Position numbers and translations under genes: made by a program. Under the pieces are notes generated by a model. The model was given only the letters and a program-made list of their open reading frames with translations. It was not told the origin of the DNA and ran no database searches. From contig CALMSO010000067.1 of NCBI GenBank assembly GCA_937872385.1, positions 1 to 48,856 on the forward strand: a DNA stretch of 48,856 nt, read 5' to 3'. This DNA comes from an uncultured Saprospiraceae bacterium. GTDB taxonomy: Bacteria; Bacteroidota; Bacteroidia; Chitinophagales; Saprospiraceae. Position 1 is the stretch's first letter. Each line of letters opens with the position of its first letter. Shown piece by piece: positions 1-8,083 of this stretch.

Positions 1-200
1 AACCCTATTCCCCTATTCGCCCCATCACCCTTTTTAACCCTTTCAACTTTTCAACTCTTTTCAACCCTATTCCCCTATTCGCCCCATCACCCTTTTTAAC
101 CCTTTCAACTTTTCAACCTTTTTTTCAACCCTTCCCCTATTCGCCCCATCACCCTTTTTAACCCTTTCAACTTTTCAACTCTTTTCAACCCTTCCCCAAT
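1..200. repeat. Higher-order tandem repeat built of octamers
   Basis: Three near-identical units of about 62 bp start at 1, 63 and 127, and a fourth, cut-short unit starts at 187. Each unit runs through the phrases AACCCTATTCCCCTATTCGC, CCCATCACCC and TTTCAACTTTTCAACT. The units divide mostly into 8-bp steps (TTCCCCTA, CTTTCAAC, TTTTCAAC). The same phrases occur as the reverse complement near 44479-44574. No reading frame is conserved and no gene is seen in 1-301. Function is unknown; expansion by replication slippage is the simplest explanation. Confidence 0.9.
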
Positions 201-219
201 TAACAATTAACATTGACAA

Positions 220-239
220 AATAACAATGTCCCATTATT
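220..239 (+). repeat. Dispersed motif, copy 1 of 5
   Basis: This copy reads AATAACAATGTCCCATTATT. It belongs to an intergenic family with consensus AATAACAATRYCCCATTACT; other copies start at about 31257 (reverse strand), 35749, 45463 and 48612. It sits between the octamer array and the first gene. Confidence 0.6.
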
Positions 240-301
240 TACTACATTTACATGATTTTAACAATTGATTTTCAGTAATTTACAAAACAAAATCAACCCA
301 T

Positions 302-523
302 TCAGTCTTCAATGTCTAAGTCGCGTGGCACTTCGCGGCCCTCGCGCTGCGGCGAATGCGGCCGGTCAATCAGTTGCTCTTCGCCCGACGTGGAGACAAT
401 ATTGATGCCGCACATTTGTAAAGCTACCGAAACCAATAAAAAAAGAACAATGCCCATCAGCAGTAGCCGGAAAGGGCTGCGACGCGCAGGGGTAGGTGGG
501 GGCGGGTCATTTCTGCGACTCAT
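302..523 (-). CDS. Small single-pass membrane protein, hypothetical
   Basis: A 73-residue protein of unknown function. A basic, proline-rich N-terminus (residues 1-17) leads into one hydrophobic segment (about 18-41, FRLLLMGIVLFLLVSVAL), followed by an acidic C-terminal tail, so the protein is probably anchored in the inner membrane with its N-terminus inside. It is transcribed divergently from thioredoxin with about 117 bp between the two starts. A longer frame on the opposite strand (312-593) covers the same DNA but has no hydrophobic or other protein-like pattern, so I prefer the minus-strand gene. No homologue is recognised by eye. Confidence 0.55.
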   Translation of the reverse strand: MSRRNDPPPPTPARRSPFRLLLMGIVLFLLVSVALQMCGINIVSTSGEEQLIDRPHSPQREGREVPRDLDIED

Positions 524-640
524 GGCTTGCGTTTTAAGTGAACCTCGTAATCAGGGTTTTTGTATCATTGTGACAAATATCACTGCAAAATAGTTGACGA
601 CTATCGAATTTTGTACTGTCAAATGTAAAATTTTAAAAAC

Positions 641-946
641 ATGGCACAAAAAGTTTCTTTCAAAGAATTGATTAATGGCGACAAGCCGGTATTGATTGAT
701 TTTTCAGCCGAATGGTGCGGCCCCTGCAAGGCGATGGCACCTATTCTCAAGGAAGTGGTCAAAGGTATTGGCGACAAGGCAACCGTCATTAAAATAGACG
801 TGGATCAAAACCAAGCGCTGGCCAACAATCTGCAAATCATGGGCGTACCCACTTTTATCCTGTTTAAAAACGGAGAAATCAAGTGGCGGCAGTCGGGTAT
901 GCAATCGGCCCAGCAACTGATGCACGTCATCGGAGAGTTTGCCTGA
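641..946 (+). CDS. trxA: Thioredoxin
   Basis: A cytoplasmic thiol-disulfide oxidoreductase of 101 residues, the usual thioredoxin length. The active site WCGPC is at residues 25-29 and the cis-proline loop appears in MGVPTF; the fold runs from VLIDFSAEW to the C-terminal helix. There is no signal peptide, so it acts in the cytoplasm, reduced by thioredoxin reductase elsewhere in the genome. It lies 94 bp upstream of, and on the same strand as, two sulfur-transport genes. That suggests it may supply reducing power for the imported sulfur, although a general thioredoxin role is equally possible. Family assignment is very sure; the link to sulfur is inference. Confidence 0.93.
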   Translation: MAQKVSFKELINGDKPVLIDFSAEWCGPCKAMAPILKEVVKGIGDKATVIKIDVDQNQALANNLQIMGVPTFILFKNGEIKWRQSGMQSAQQLMHVIGEFA

Positions 947-1040
947 GCAAGCACCAAATTGGTGAAGCATTAGATGCCTTCCGAGGCGTCCTATTTTATT
1001 CATATTTAAAAAATTCCACAAACAAAACAAGCAGATTAAC

Positions 1041-1640
1041 ATGGAGTTAGTAGTAGGTAATCAGGGTTTTTTGGAGTTCATCAGTCAGCCCTGGCACTGG
1101 GCAGTAGGCGGCGCAGCTATTGCGTTGGTATTGTTTTTATTAAACTGGATGGGGCATAGCTTTGGCGTATCGAGCACTTTTCGTACGGTATGCGCCATGG
1201 CGGGCGCGGGCAAGAAAATTCCATTTTTCAATATGGATGTAAAGGCGGATGCCTGGCGCACCACTTTTGTGATTGGTATTTTGTTGGGCGGGCTTATTGC
1301 GGGCAATTTCTTACGCAGCCCCGAAGCAGTGCAAATTTCCCAGTCCACGGTTGATTATTTGTCCACACTGGGGATTGCCTACCCAGCGTCGGATGCCAAA
1401 GGGCTGGGCTACGTACCCACTGATTTGTTCAATTTTGGCAATGTAAAAGGCGTATTAATGGCGATCGTCGGTGGCTTTTTGGTCGGTTTTGGCGCGCGTT
1501 ACGCAGGCGGGTGCACGTCGGGGCACGCCATTACAGGCTTATCGCACCTACAATTGCCGTCTCTGCTCACCGTCATCGGTTTTTTCATCGGCGGCATTCT
1601 GATGACTTGGTTCATTTTCCCGTTTTTGATGCGATTATAA
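1041..1640 (+). CDS. YeeE/YedE family sulfur (thiosulfate) transporter, large half
   Basis: An integral membrane protein of 199 residues with about five hydrophobic segments. The family hallmark GGCTSGHAITGLSHL lies near residues 155-170; in this family the cysteine lies in the pore and relays thiosulfate or another sulfur species across the membrane (known for TsuA/YeeE). Full YeeE proteins have about 350 residues. Here the protein is split, and the next gene supplies the second half with its own cysteine motif. This two-gene form is common in Bacteroidota and Proteobacteria. Substrate is inferred from the family. Thioredoxin upstream and a terminator after the second half suggest a three-gene sulfur unit. 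Confidence 0.88.
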   Translation: MELVVGNQGFLEFISQPWHWAVGGAAIALVLFLLNWMGHSFGVSSTFRTVCAMAGAGKKIPFFNMDVKADAWRTTFVIGILLGGLIAGNFLRSPEAVQISQSTVDYLSTLGIAYPASDAKGLGYVPTDLFNFGNVKGVLMAIVGGFLVGFGARYAGGCTSGHAITGLSHLQLPSLLTVIGFFIGGILMTWFIFPFLMRL

Positions 1641-1705
1641 TAACTGCATCATAAATCAAACACTTTATTACATTGCAATTTAATAAAATTGAACATCAAA
1701 TCATT

Positions 1706-2098
1706 ATGAAAAATATACCTTTTCTCATTGTCGGCATCTTTTTTGGTATTGTTTTAACCAAATCTGAGGTCATTTCGTGGTTTCGTATTCATGAAATGTT
1801 TCGTTTTGAAAGCATTCACATGTACGGCGTCATCGGCACGGCGGTAGCCCTCGGCGTCATCATTATTGGTATAATGAAACGCTACCGAACGCTCGACTTC
1901 AGCCCCACCCCGCTGAGCGTGCGCAGGCACCTCATTTCCGGCTCTATTTTTGGGCTGGGCTGGGCGCTGGCGGGCAGTTGCCCCGGGCCCATGTACACCC
2001 TGCTGGGCAGCGGCTACTGGATATTTTTACTAATCATTCTCAGTGCTATTGCAGGTACTTACACGTATGGCTTGCTGCGCGATAAACTACCGCATTAA
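1706..2098 (+). CDS. YeeE/YedE-type transporter, small half (DUF6691)
   Basis: An integral membrane protein of about 130 residues with four hydrophobic segments and the conserved motif LAGSCPGPMYTLLGSG near residues 86-101, the second cysteine motif of the YeeE/YedE fold. It follows the large half by 65 bp on the same strand, so the two probably form one transporter for thiosulfate or related sulfur compounds. I start it at the ATG at 1706 (MKNIPFLIVG), which opens directly into a membrane segment; the frame could extend to a TTG at 1673, but those extra residues look like leader sequence. An intrinsic terminator follows 46 bp after the stop. Confidence 0.85.
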   Translation: MKNIPFLIVGIFFGIVLTKSEVISWFRIHEMFRFESIHMYGVIGTAVALGVIIIGIMKRYRTLDFSPTPLSVRRHLISGSIFGLGWALAGSCPGPMYTLLGSGYWIFLLIILSAIAGTYTYGLLRDKLPH

Positions 2099-2143
2099 GT
2101 TCTATCAAGATATAATAATCGGGTGATTTTTTGTTTCGAACGG

Positions 2144-2175
2144 GGCGGGCCACATCATACAAGCCCGCCTTTTTT
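2144..2175 (+). terminator. Rho-independent terminator of the sulfur-transport unit
   Basis: GGCGGGC at 2144-2150 pairs perfectly with GCCCGCC at 2163-2169 around a 12-nt loop and is followed at once by six T residues. It lies 46 bp after the DUF6691 stop and separates this unit from the porin gene. Confidence 0.88.
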
Positions 2176-2279
2176 ATACCTTTTTATATGGCTTTTAGAT
2201 TGTAATATCGAATTCGGTAGCAAACAGCGAAAAGCAAACAGTTCAATTTTATAATGATAAGCCACTGAGCTATCAAAAC

Positions 2280-2310
2280 ACACGTCTTTTTTATTGAAAT
2301 TCGTATAATG
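2280..2310 (+). promoter_or_regulatory. Conserved element upstream of the porin, shared with 31357-31390
   Basis: The core TTTTTTATTGAAAT followed by TCGTATAAT lies 41-71 bp upstream of the porin start. An almost identical element (same core, then CCGTATTAT) lies upstream of the sensor kinase at 31452. ACAC-G precedes both cores. It may be a shared promoter or regulator site. Confidence 0.4.
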
Positions 2311-2350
2311 TTTATTATAAATGATGTAAATAAATAAAGCCAGAAACAAG

Positions 2351-3640
2351 ATGCGAGTTATATTATACACTGCAATGTTTTTATTACTTGTACCAGCAAT
2401 ACTAATAGCGCAGGCAGGCGAAACATCTGAAAATCAGCAGGTAAAGAAAAACAATGTAAAAATTGAACCCTTCCTGATGTTACAATTATGGAGTAGTTAT
2501 TCAATCGGGCAAACCCTATTTGATGCAGAAAAAGCGCAATATGAACCAGTGGACGATCGCTTCAATATCATGTTGCGACGGGCGCGTATTGGTTTTCGGG
2601 CGCAGCCTTATGAAGGGCTGGAGTTTACAGTAGTTACAGCTTATGATATGATTGGGCGCGACATTCACTCGGCGCTGGTTGGTGAACCTAATAACGGCGC
2701 CATCCCCAAATTAGGCATCTGGGATGCTTATTTACAATGGTCGGTGCATAAAAATTCAGAAGCATTTAACATAGTAGCGGGTTATTTTCGGCCACAACTC
2801 AGCCGCGAGAGCATTACTTCCGGCTGGTCGGTCAATTCGATGGAAAAATCCATGTCGCAAAATTATATTCGCAAACATTTAGTGGGTACGGGCGTCGGAC
2901 GGGCCGCAGGTCTTAATGTAGGCGGACTGCTGCTGCATCATAAAATAAATTATAATATCGGTATTTTTAATCCGGTTTTTCATAGTAATAATGGCAACTC
3001 AACCGGCGTACACTATGCGCCCCTGCTCAGCGGGCGGGTAGCAGTGAATATCGGTGAACCAGAAATGAATCGTTACAAAGTTGCTTATGATATTAATTAT
3101 TTCAACGAGCGGCACGGCCTCACGCTGGCAGCCGGTGCTGCCTGGCAAGGGCGTACGGATTTATTTAGTGAAAGTTATATGACTTCCGTAGATATGCTGC
3201 TTAATCTCGGCGCTTTCAACTTAGACGGCGAATGGAATCAAATGTGGCGCGAAGGGCGGCGAAGTCTTGAAAATGAGCACTTTATAACGAGTTATGCCAC
3301 CGGACATATTCGCGCAGGTTATAATGTAATGATTGATCATCGCTTTTTTATTGAGCCTTCTTTTATGCTGATGCATTTCGCCGGAGCACTCGATGCTGAA
3401 GGGCAGGAAAACGCGCGCGCACTCAACAGTCATTCCGGTACCGAAACTACTTATGATGCGGGTGTCAACTGGTATTTGAATCGTAAAAATCTCAAGCTGA
3501 TGTTGCATTATACTTGGCATACGGGGCAGCCAGGCGCGGCCGGAGCAGGCGCAGCAGTGAATACTTTTTTTCATCAGAAAGATGTCGGTGCCATCCAACG
3601 CGGCAACTGGCTGGGGCTGGGTATGCACGCTATTTTTTGA
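2351..3640 (+). CDS. Outer-membrane porin, OprP/OprO-like (phosphate-selective porin family)
   Basis: A 429-residue beta-barrel. A signal peptide covers about residues 1-20 (hydrophobic run to AILIAQ), followed by alternating beta-strand sequence with many aromatic residues at strand ends, and a terminal phenylalanine (GLGMHAIF), typical of outer-membrane barrels. The block FNIMLRRARIGFRAQPYEGL, followed by a strand with AYLQW and AGYFRPQLSRE, matches the family of phosphate-selective porins O and P. Phosphate selectivity cannot be read from the sequence; many Bacteroidota members are general or anion porins. It is monocistronic by position, with a terminator upstream and a further 215 bp to the next gene. 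Confidence 0.8.
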   Translation: MRVILYTAMFLLLVPAILIAQAGETSENQQVKKNNVKIEPFLMLQLWSSYSIGQTLFDAEKAQYEPVDDRFNIMLRRARIGFRAQPYEGLEFTVVTAYDMIGRDIHSALVGEPNNGAIPKLGIWDAYLQWSVHKNSEAFNIVAGYFRPQLSRESITSGWSVNSMEKSMSQNYIRKHLVGTGVGRAAGLNVGGLLLHHKINYNIGIFNPVFHSNNGNSTGVHYAPLLSGRVAVNIGEPEMNRYKVAYDINYFNERHGLTLAAGAAWQGRTDLFSESYMTSVDMLLNLGAFNLDGEWNQMWREGRRSLENEHFITSYATGHIRAGYNVMIDHRFFIEPSFMLMHFAGALDAEGQENARALNSHSGTETTYDAGVNWYLNRKNLKLMLHYTWHTGQPGAAGAGAAVNTFFHQKDVGAIQRGNWLGLGMHAIF

Positions 3641-3855
3641 TAGTTTTATAACGTAATAAATTGAAATCCAGCGTTTAAAAGTTATAAGAATATTTTAAAA
3701 TAACAAACCGCTCTGCGTAAGCTTGCCAATAAGGCCAATCTCGCCGAGCGATGCTTTTCGAGAAAAATTGTACAAATACGAAAGATGTCCTATCTTGTCT
3801 TCGCTAAAATACTTTTCTTCCACTTTGAAATGGTATAATTGTAAAAAAGGACATC

Positions 3856-5520
3856 ATGGAAACAAGATTTATGATAATAATTTTTCTGTTGGTAATTACA
3901 GCTTGGTTGCCGATGAATGCACAAACAGCTATATATGATACCGGTGGTGAATTGATGCCGGAGCAGGCTGCGTATAATGTCACTTTTTATGATTTAAAAA
4001 TACAGGTTTTCCCGGACGAGCGGCGCATCACAGGTCTATTGCGCACCGAAGCGCAAGTTATGCATCCGATGTACTGGGTAGTACTCGACCTCGATACCTT
4101 GCTGGAAGTGAGCGGTACTTGGCGCTTTAATGCACAAGGCAAGCGCGAGTTGCGCCCTTTTCGGCGAGATGGCGGTAAACTCTGGGTGGATCTTGGGCGC
4201 ACACACCAGCCGGGCGAGCGCGTGAGCGTGGAGGTGGCCTATGGCGGCAAGCCCCGCGTGGCACCTCGTGCCCCTTGGGACGGCGGTTTCAGTTGGGCTA
4301 AAACTTCCTCCGGTGCACACTGGATTGCTACCTCCTGCCAAGGCGAAGGGGCTGATATCTGGTGGCCAGTGAAAGACCATGTATCGGATGAGCCTGATTC
4401 GATGGCCCTACACGTGCGGGTGCCCGATCCATTGGTCGTAGCCTCCAACGGGCGGTTGCGCAGCACCGAAGCACATAATGATGGCACGAGCACTTACCAT
4501 TGGTTTATTTCCAATCCGATTAATGTATATAATGTGGCGCTAAATATTGCCCCTTATCGTACGATAGAAGGAGTAATGGATTGTGTAACGGGCGAGCAAT
4601 ATCCGGTGATATTTTATGTACTACCGGAAGATTATGATAAAGGACAAATCCTGTTTCCGCAATTTATAGAGCATTTGCGCTTCTTTGAAGAGTTGCTGGG
4701 CCCCTATCCTTTTCGAGCAGATAAATATGGCGTGGCGCAAACGCCCCACCTCGGCATGGAGCACCAAAGTATCATTGCGTACGGTGCCAATTTTAGTAAT
4801 AAATCTATGACGGGCGGCCGCGACTGGGGCTTCGATGCCTTACATCAACACGAACTGGCGCACGAATGGTGGGGAAATTTAGTGACCAACTCCGACTGGC
4901 GTGATATGTGGATACATGAGGGATTTGGCACTTACATGCAGCCATTATACGCAGAGAAATTGCAGGGTAAGCAAGTGTATCAAGATTATATGCAAAGTAT
5001 GCGGCGGTTTAGTAATAATATGCCGGTGGCGCCACGCGCTTCACAAACGGGCAAGGAAATTTATCGCGCACCTATTTATGCCAAAGGCGCCTGGGTGCTG
5101 CATACGCTGCGGTTTTTGATGGGCGAAGAGGCTTTTTTCCGGTCTTTGCGTCGCATGACCTATCCTGACCCGGCGATGGAAAAAATTACCGACGGGCGGC
5201 AGGTGCGTTTTGTAACAACCGATGATTTTTTACAAATTTGCGAAGCAGAATCGGGAATGAAACTCGACTGGTTTTTCGAAGTGTATTTGCGACAAGCGGC
5301 CTTACCAAAATTATATTCCAGAATAGAAGATGGAGTGCTGCGGTTGCGCTGGGAATCGCCAGTGCCGGATATGCCCTTCCCGATGCCCGTAGAAGTCGAA
5401 ATCGGTAAGCAGCGGCGGCGCGTACAGGTGCCTGCGGAGGGTATTACCATCAAATTGGATAAAAAAGACAAGCCAGTAGTGGACCCTGATGGGTGGTTGC
5501 TGTTTGAAACAGGGCGGTGA
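3856..5520 (+). CDS. Secreted M1 family zinc aminopeptidase
   Basis: A 554-residue protein with a signal peptide (hydrophobic residues 5-20, ending near NAQ), so it acts in the periplasm or outside the cell. It trims N-terminal residues from peptides. The zinc site HELAH is at residues 332-336 and the third ligand Glu355 follows after 18 residues (HEXXH-X18-E, in WIHEGFGTY). The exopeptidase loop, GAMEN in the classical family, appears as LGMEHQS. The N-terminal beta-sandwich domain fills about residues 35-230. It lacks the large C-terminal domains of PepN, as do many Bacteroidota M1 enzymes. A second protein with the same zinc signature is encoded at 22027. Confidence 0.93.
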   Translation: METRFMIIIFLLVITAWLPMNAQTAIYDTGGELMPEQAAYNVTFYDLKIQVFPDERRITGLLRTEAQVMHPMYWVVLDLDTLLEVSGTWRFNAQGKRELRPFRRDGGKLWVDLGRTHQPGERVSVEVAYGGKPRVAPRAPWDGGFSWAKTSSGAHWIATSCQGEGADIWWPVKDHVSDEPDSMALHVRVPDPLVVASNGRLRSTEAHNDGTSTYHWFISNPINVYNVALNIAPYRTIEGVMDCVTGEQYPVIFYVLPEDYDKGQILFPQFIEHLRFFEELLGPYPFRADKYGVAQTPHLGMEHQSIIAYGANFSNKSMTGGRDWGFDALHQHELAHEWWGNLVTNSDWRDMWIHEGFGTYMQPLYAEKLQGKQVYQDYMQSMRRFSNNMPVAPRASQTGKEIYRAPIYAKGAWVLHTLRFLMGEEAFFRSLRRMTYPDPAMEKITDGRQVRFVTTDDFLQICEAESGMKLDWFFEVYLRQAALPKLYSRIEDGVLRLRWESPVPDMPFPMPVEVEIGKQRRRVQVPAEGITIKLDKKDKPVVDPDGWLLFETGR

Positions 5521-5523
5521 ATA

Positions 5524-5558
5524 ATTCGCTATTTGCAGTTTGCGGTTCGCTATTCGCG
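5524..5558. repeat. Heptamer array, 5 units of RTTYGCN
   Basis: ATTCGCT, ATTTGCA, GTTTGCG, GTTCGCT and ATTCGCG follow each other without gaps. The array fills the space between the convergent M1 peptidase and paaD genes. It has the same heptamer consensus as the arrays at 12293 (opposite strand) and 33220. Confidence 0.75.
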
Positions 5559-5578
5559 GTCTATTATCTAAAATAATA

Positions 5579-6073
5579 TTAGTGGCATTTAAAATAATCG
5601 AAGGGTTCGAGGCAGTCTTTGCAGCGGTAGAGCGATTTGCAAGCGGTAGAGCCAAATTGGCTGATCATCTCGGTGTGCTCGGAGCTGCAAAGCGGGCAGG
5701 CCACTACCGGTTCGGCGCCAAAAAGTGCACGTTTGCTCACGCTGCCCACGGGCGGAGCGATGCCATAGGCGCGGAGTTTTTCCTTGCCGGCTTCGCTGAG
5801 CCAGTCGGTCGTCCAGGCTGGGCTAAGGACGGTAGTCACTTTCACTAGGTCAAATCCTTTCTCTTGCAGGGTCGCTTTAATGTTGATTTCAATCGTATTC
5901 ATAGCCGGGCAGCCGGAGTAAGTAGGCGTGATAATCACTTCCACGGACTCGTCGTCGTGCATAATAACATCGCGGATGACGCCCAAATCCACCACGGTGA
6001 GCACCGGGATTTCGGGGTCGGTCACTTCTTCCAAAATCGCCCAGATTGTTTCGGTAGCGGAGGTAGTAGTCAT
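5579..6073 (-). CDS. paaD: PaaD-like protein (phenylacetyl-CoA epoxidase maturation subunit, PaaJ)
   Basis: A 164-residue cytoplasmic protein. Residues 5-100 form a MIP18/DUF59 domain (ILEEVTDPEIPVLTVVDLGV, then SGCPAM with the conserved cysteine). The C-terminal part carries a zinc-ribbon pattern, CPLC near residue 127 and CKDC near 152, as in PaaD. PaaD proteins are needed for phenylacetyl-CoA epoxidase activity, probably in iron-centre assembly. The rest of the paa cluster (paaA, B, C, E) is absent from this window, and the gene stands alone between an M1 peptidase and a secreted protein. It could belong to a cluster elsewhere or serve general iron-sulfur assembly like SufT. Family assignment is strong. 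Confidence 0.85.
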   Translation of the reverse strand: MTTTSATETIWAILEEVTDPEIPVLTVVDLGVIRDVIMHDDESVEVIITPTYSGCPAMNTIEINIKATLQEKGFDLVKVTTVLSPAWTTDWLSEAGKEKLRAYGIAPPVGSVSKRALFGAEPVVACPLCSSEHTEMISQFGSTACKSLYRCKDCLEPFDYFKCH

Positions 6074-6205
6074 TATATTTACAAATTGCGATTTTTATAC
6101 CAATAGTGCATAACTGCATTTTTTTACATTGCGCAAAGCATTAAACAGGCACTTAATTTTAAAAATAGTAAATAATTCGAGCCCTTCAATCTGCTTTATT
6201 TACCA

Positions 6206-7087
6206 TTACGGACAGTCCACCGGATAATTCGGATCGTTTTTATTTGTCTTAAAATAACGATTTCCATTCAAGAAAGTTTTACCATCCTGAAACGAAAGGC
6301 GGTACTCATTGGTAGAGCCATCTTCAAAATAAAGCACCAGCATGGCGCCGCCCTGCCCGTCGCTCAATACATCCCAGCGCCCGTTGCCCTGCCCGCTGCC
6401 GCCACTATAACCAAAAGCTCCGCCCGTATCAATAGACAAGCTGGAGCTACGGCTGTATTTGAAATAACCCGCCCGGCACAAGTGAATATATACACTGGAG
6501 CTACTACCACCGCTGCTGCCGCTGCTGTACGACGACAAGTACGACAGCCGCGTATCTTGCAGGGCTTCTTTCCATTCATTCACCACCGGCGGCACCACCG
6601 GTTTGGAAAATTTGACGCTTTTCGCAATCAAATGCGCCAGCTCCCGATAGCGAGCGCTAAACTTATCCGACTCGGTCATGGACATAATGGTGATGCCCGC
6701 ACCGTGCGGATTGACTAAAGAAGCGATGTAAGCTTTGGCTTGCGCCCCTTGGATGCGACCGGAAAATTCCGCACCAATGCCATTCGTGCCAATGGTTTCA
6801 TAATTGCCAGAACGTTGCAACATGATGCCTTCTTCCATCAGGCCAGCGTCCGCTTCTGCCTTGATTTCTGCAATCGTGCTGTACTCGTGTTGCATCATTA
6901 AAATCAGCCCAACCTCCGTATTCGAGCCAAGCACTAAAGCTGCTTCTGCTTCTTGGCCAAACCAGCCATTAGGAATGGTAAATTGCACTCCAAGATCTTT
7001 TCGGTCAATAAGGCCCGTGAGCAGCTGAGCCGAAGCACTACTAATCATAATTGCCAGGAGCAACAAAGTAATGATATAGTTTTTCAT
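6206..7087 (-). CDS. Secreted protein with C-terminal glycine/serine-rich beta domain, unknown function
   Basis: A 293-residue protein; start placed at the ATG at 7087, which opens a clear signal peptide (MKNYIITLLLLAIMISSASA). The frame extends upstream to 7153, but those residues are not signal-like. Residues 25-180 form a mixed domain that resembles PsbP-like or stress-related periplasmic domains only loosely. After a serine/glycine-rich linker (SSYSSGSSGGSSSS) comes a beta-rich C-terminal domain with VYIHLCRAGYF, a glycine-rich stretch, a WDVL strand and YFEDGSTNEYRLSF. That pattern is found in many uncharacterised secreted proteins. The single cysteine in HLC and the one before the stop (PVDCP) might form a disulfide. 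Function unknown. Confidence 0.75.
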   Translation of the reverse strand: MKNYIITLLLLAIMISSASAQLLTGLIDRKDLGVQFTIPNGWFGQEAEAALVLGSNTEVGLILMMQHEYSTIAEIKAEADAGLMEEGIMLQRSGNYETIGTNGIGAEFSGRIQGAQAKAYIASLVNPHGAGITIMSMTESDKFSARYRELAHLIAKSVKFSKPVVPPVVNEWKEALQDTRLSYLSSYSSGSSGGSSSSVYIHLCRAGYFKYSRSSSLSIDTGGAFGYSGGSGQGNGRWDVLSDGQGGAMLVLYFEDGSTNEYRLSFQDGKTFLNGNRYFKTNKNDPNYPVDCP

Positions 7088-7180
7088 AATTCGGATTTTA
7101 GGTTTAAACCAATTGATTATTTTTTGATTAGAGTCGGGGGCAGCGATTAACAAAATAAATTTACCTAATTACACACTATT

Positions 7181-7429
7181 TTATTGCAAATTACGTCCTC
7201 GCGATAGCTTTTTCAGGGTTTCATTTCTTTTAGTTTTTTTTAACAGCCTGTAAATAAAAAACAAAGGGATGAGAGTAAGAAGACCCCAAGTGTTTTTCAA
7301 GGCGCTGTAAATTATAATGCCCGCCATGAACCCTATTAATCCAGCATGCATTATAGAAGATGACTTCATTTTTTTTGTTTCTTCCAACAAGTCTTGGTCT
7401 GTCAATTCAGATAGTTCTTTTTCGCTCAT
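7181..7429 (-). CDS. Small two-helix membrane protein
   Basis: An 82-residue protein. An acidic N-terminal helix (ELSELTDQDLLEETKKMK) precedes two hydrophobic segments (about 28-45 and 48-65), and the end is strongly basic, so both termini probably face the cytoplasm. The pattern DQDLLEE-KKMKSSS-I followed by NTWGLLTLIPLFFIY recurs in small Bacteroidota proteins that I recall as sometimes labelled FUSC-like without good reason. No function is known. About 93 bp separate it from the secreted protein gene downstream on the same strand. Confidence 0.7.
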   Translation of the reverse strand: MSEKELSELTDQDLLEETKKMKSSSIMHAGLIGFMAGIIIYSALKNTWGLLTLIPLFFIYRLLKKTKRNETLKKLSRGRNLQ

Positions 7430-7562
7430 TGGTATTAACTTGGTTTTGTTTTTGACTTATTTACTTGCAATGCTTAGATATAATGTTTTTATTACGAAAA
7501 TTATTAGCAGCATAAAAGTTATGCCAAGTTAACCCATAACAGCGTCCCATTTTTTACCACTT

Positions 7563-8015
7563 TCATCCGCCATCGCCTTTGGTTGCTGGCTTTGGGCGTT
7601 CCGATTCGGGAATTTCCCAGGTGAGCGTGCCCGTGGGTTGCATTTTTTCGGGAATGAACACCCGTACTTGCACTTCTTCGCGCGACGTGCCGCCCTTGAG
7701 GGTGCCTAATGGCTGCCGCGTTTTTTCTTTGGACGATAGCAGCAGCGTATGGCCCGCCAGCTCGGCAACGACTTCGTAGCGCCCCTCTTTGATGAAGTGC
7801 GTGAGAATATTTTCCGAAGCATTATATAGGCTTACCTTCGTTTCGACCATCACCGTATTGCCCGCCCACAGCTCGGTTTCGTACGCGCCGTAGAGGTCGA
7901 GTTGTAGGGCAAATGCTGTATCAAGTTCAAAAACCTTATGTATAAAACGCTGGTTTTGAGCGCTTAAAAAAGTAGAAGCCAATACGATAAGCCCTATAAT
8001 GTATAAAGAGCGCAT
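7563..8015 (-). CDS. Secreted protein, paralogue of the neighbouring upstream gene
   Basis: About 150 residues; start placed at the ATG at 8015, which opens a signal peptide (MRSLYIIGLIVLASTFLSAQ). The frame can extend to 8057. The mature part is beta-rich: LDLYGAYETELWAGNTVMVE, then NASENILTHFIKEGRY, then a strand-rich end. The same order of motifs (LDLPGTVALQTW, SEAVLKSLISAGRY) is found in the gene just upstream, so the two arose by duplication. Both are probably periplasmic or surface proteins, in one transcript with 68 bp between them. No known family is recognised; the pattern is loosely like the beta-solenoid DUF2807-type adhesin domains. Confidence 0.65.
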   Translation of the reverse strand: MRSLYIIGLIVLASTFLSAQNQRFIHKVFELDTAFALQLDLYGAYETELWAGNTVMVETKVSLYNASENILTHFIKEGRYEVVAELAGHTLLLSSKEKTRQPLGTLKGGTSREEVQVRVFIPEKMQPTGTLTWEIPESERPKPATKGDGG

Positions 8016-8083
8016 AGGCAAAATGATTGAATCAAAATAATGTATTAAAGGTTGCATAGACAGCCAATTAGTCCGCTACTTTT

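Noticed and set aside
1..200. CRISPR array
   Set aside because: The 62-bp units are nearly identical throughout, with no variable spacers, and no cas genes are present.
312..593. 93-codon frame opposite the small membrane protein
   Set aside because: No domain or hydrophobic pattern; the minus-strand frame has a clear membrane helix.
3723..3938. 71-codon frame before the M1 peptidase
   Set aside because: Runs into the M1 gene in another frame and shows no protein-like pattern.
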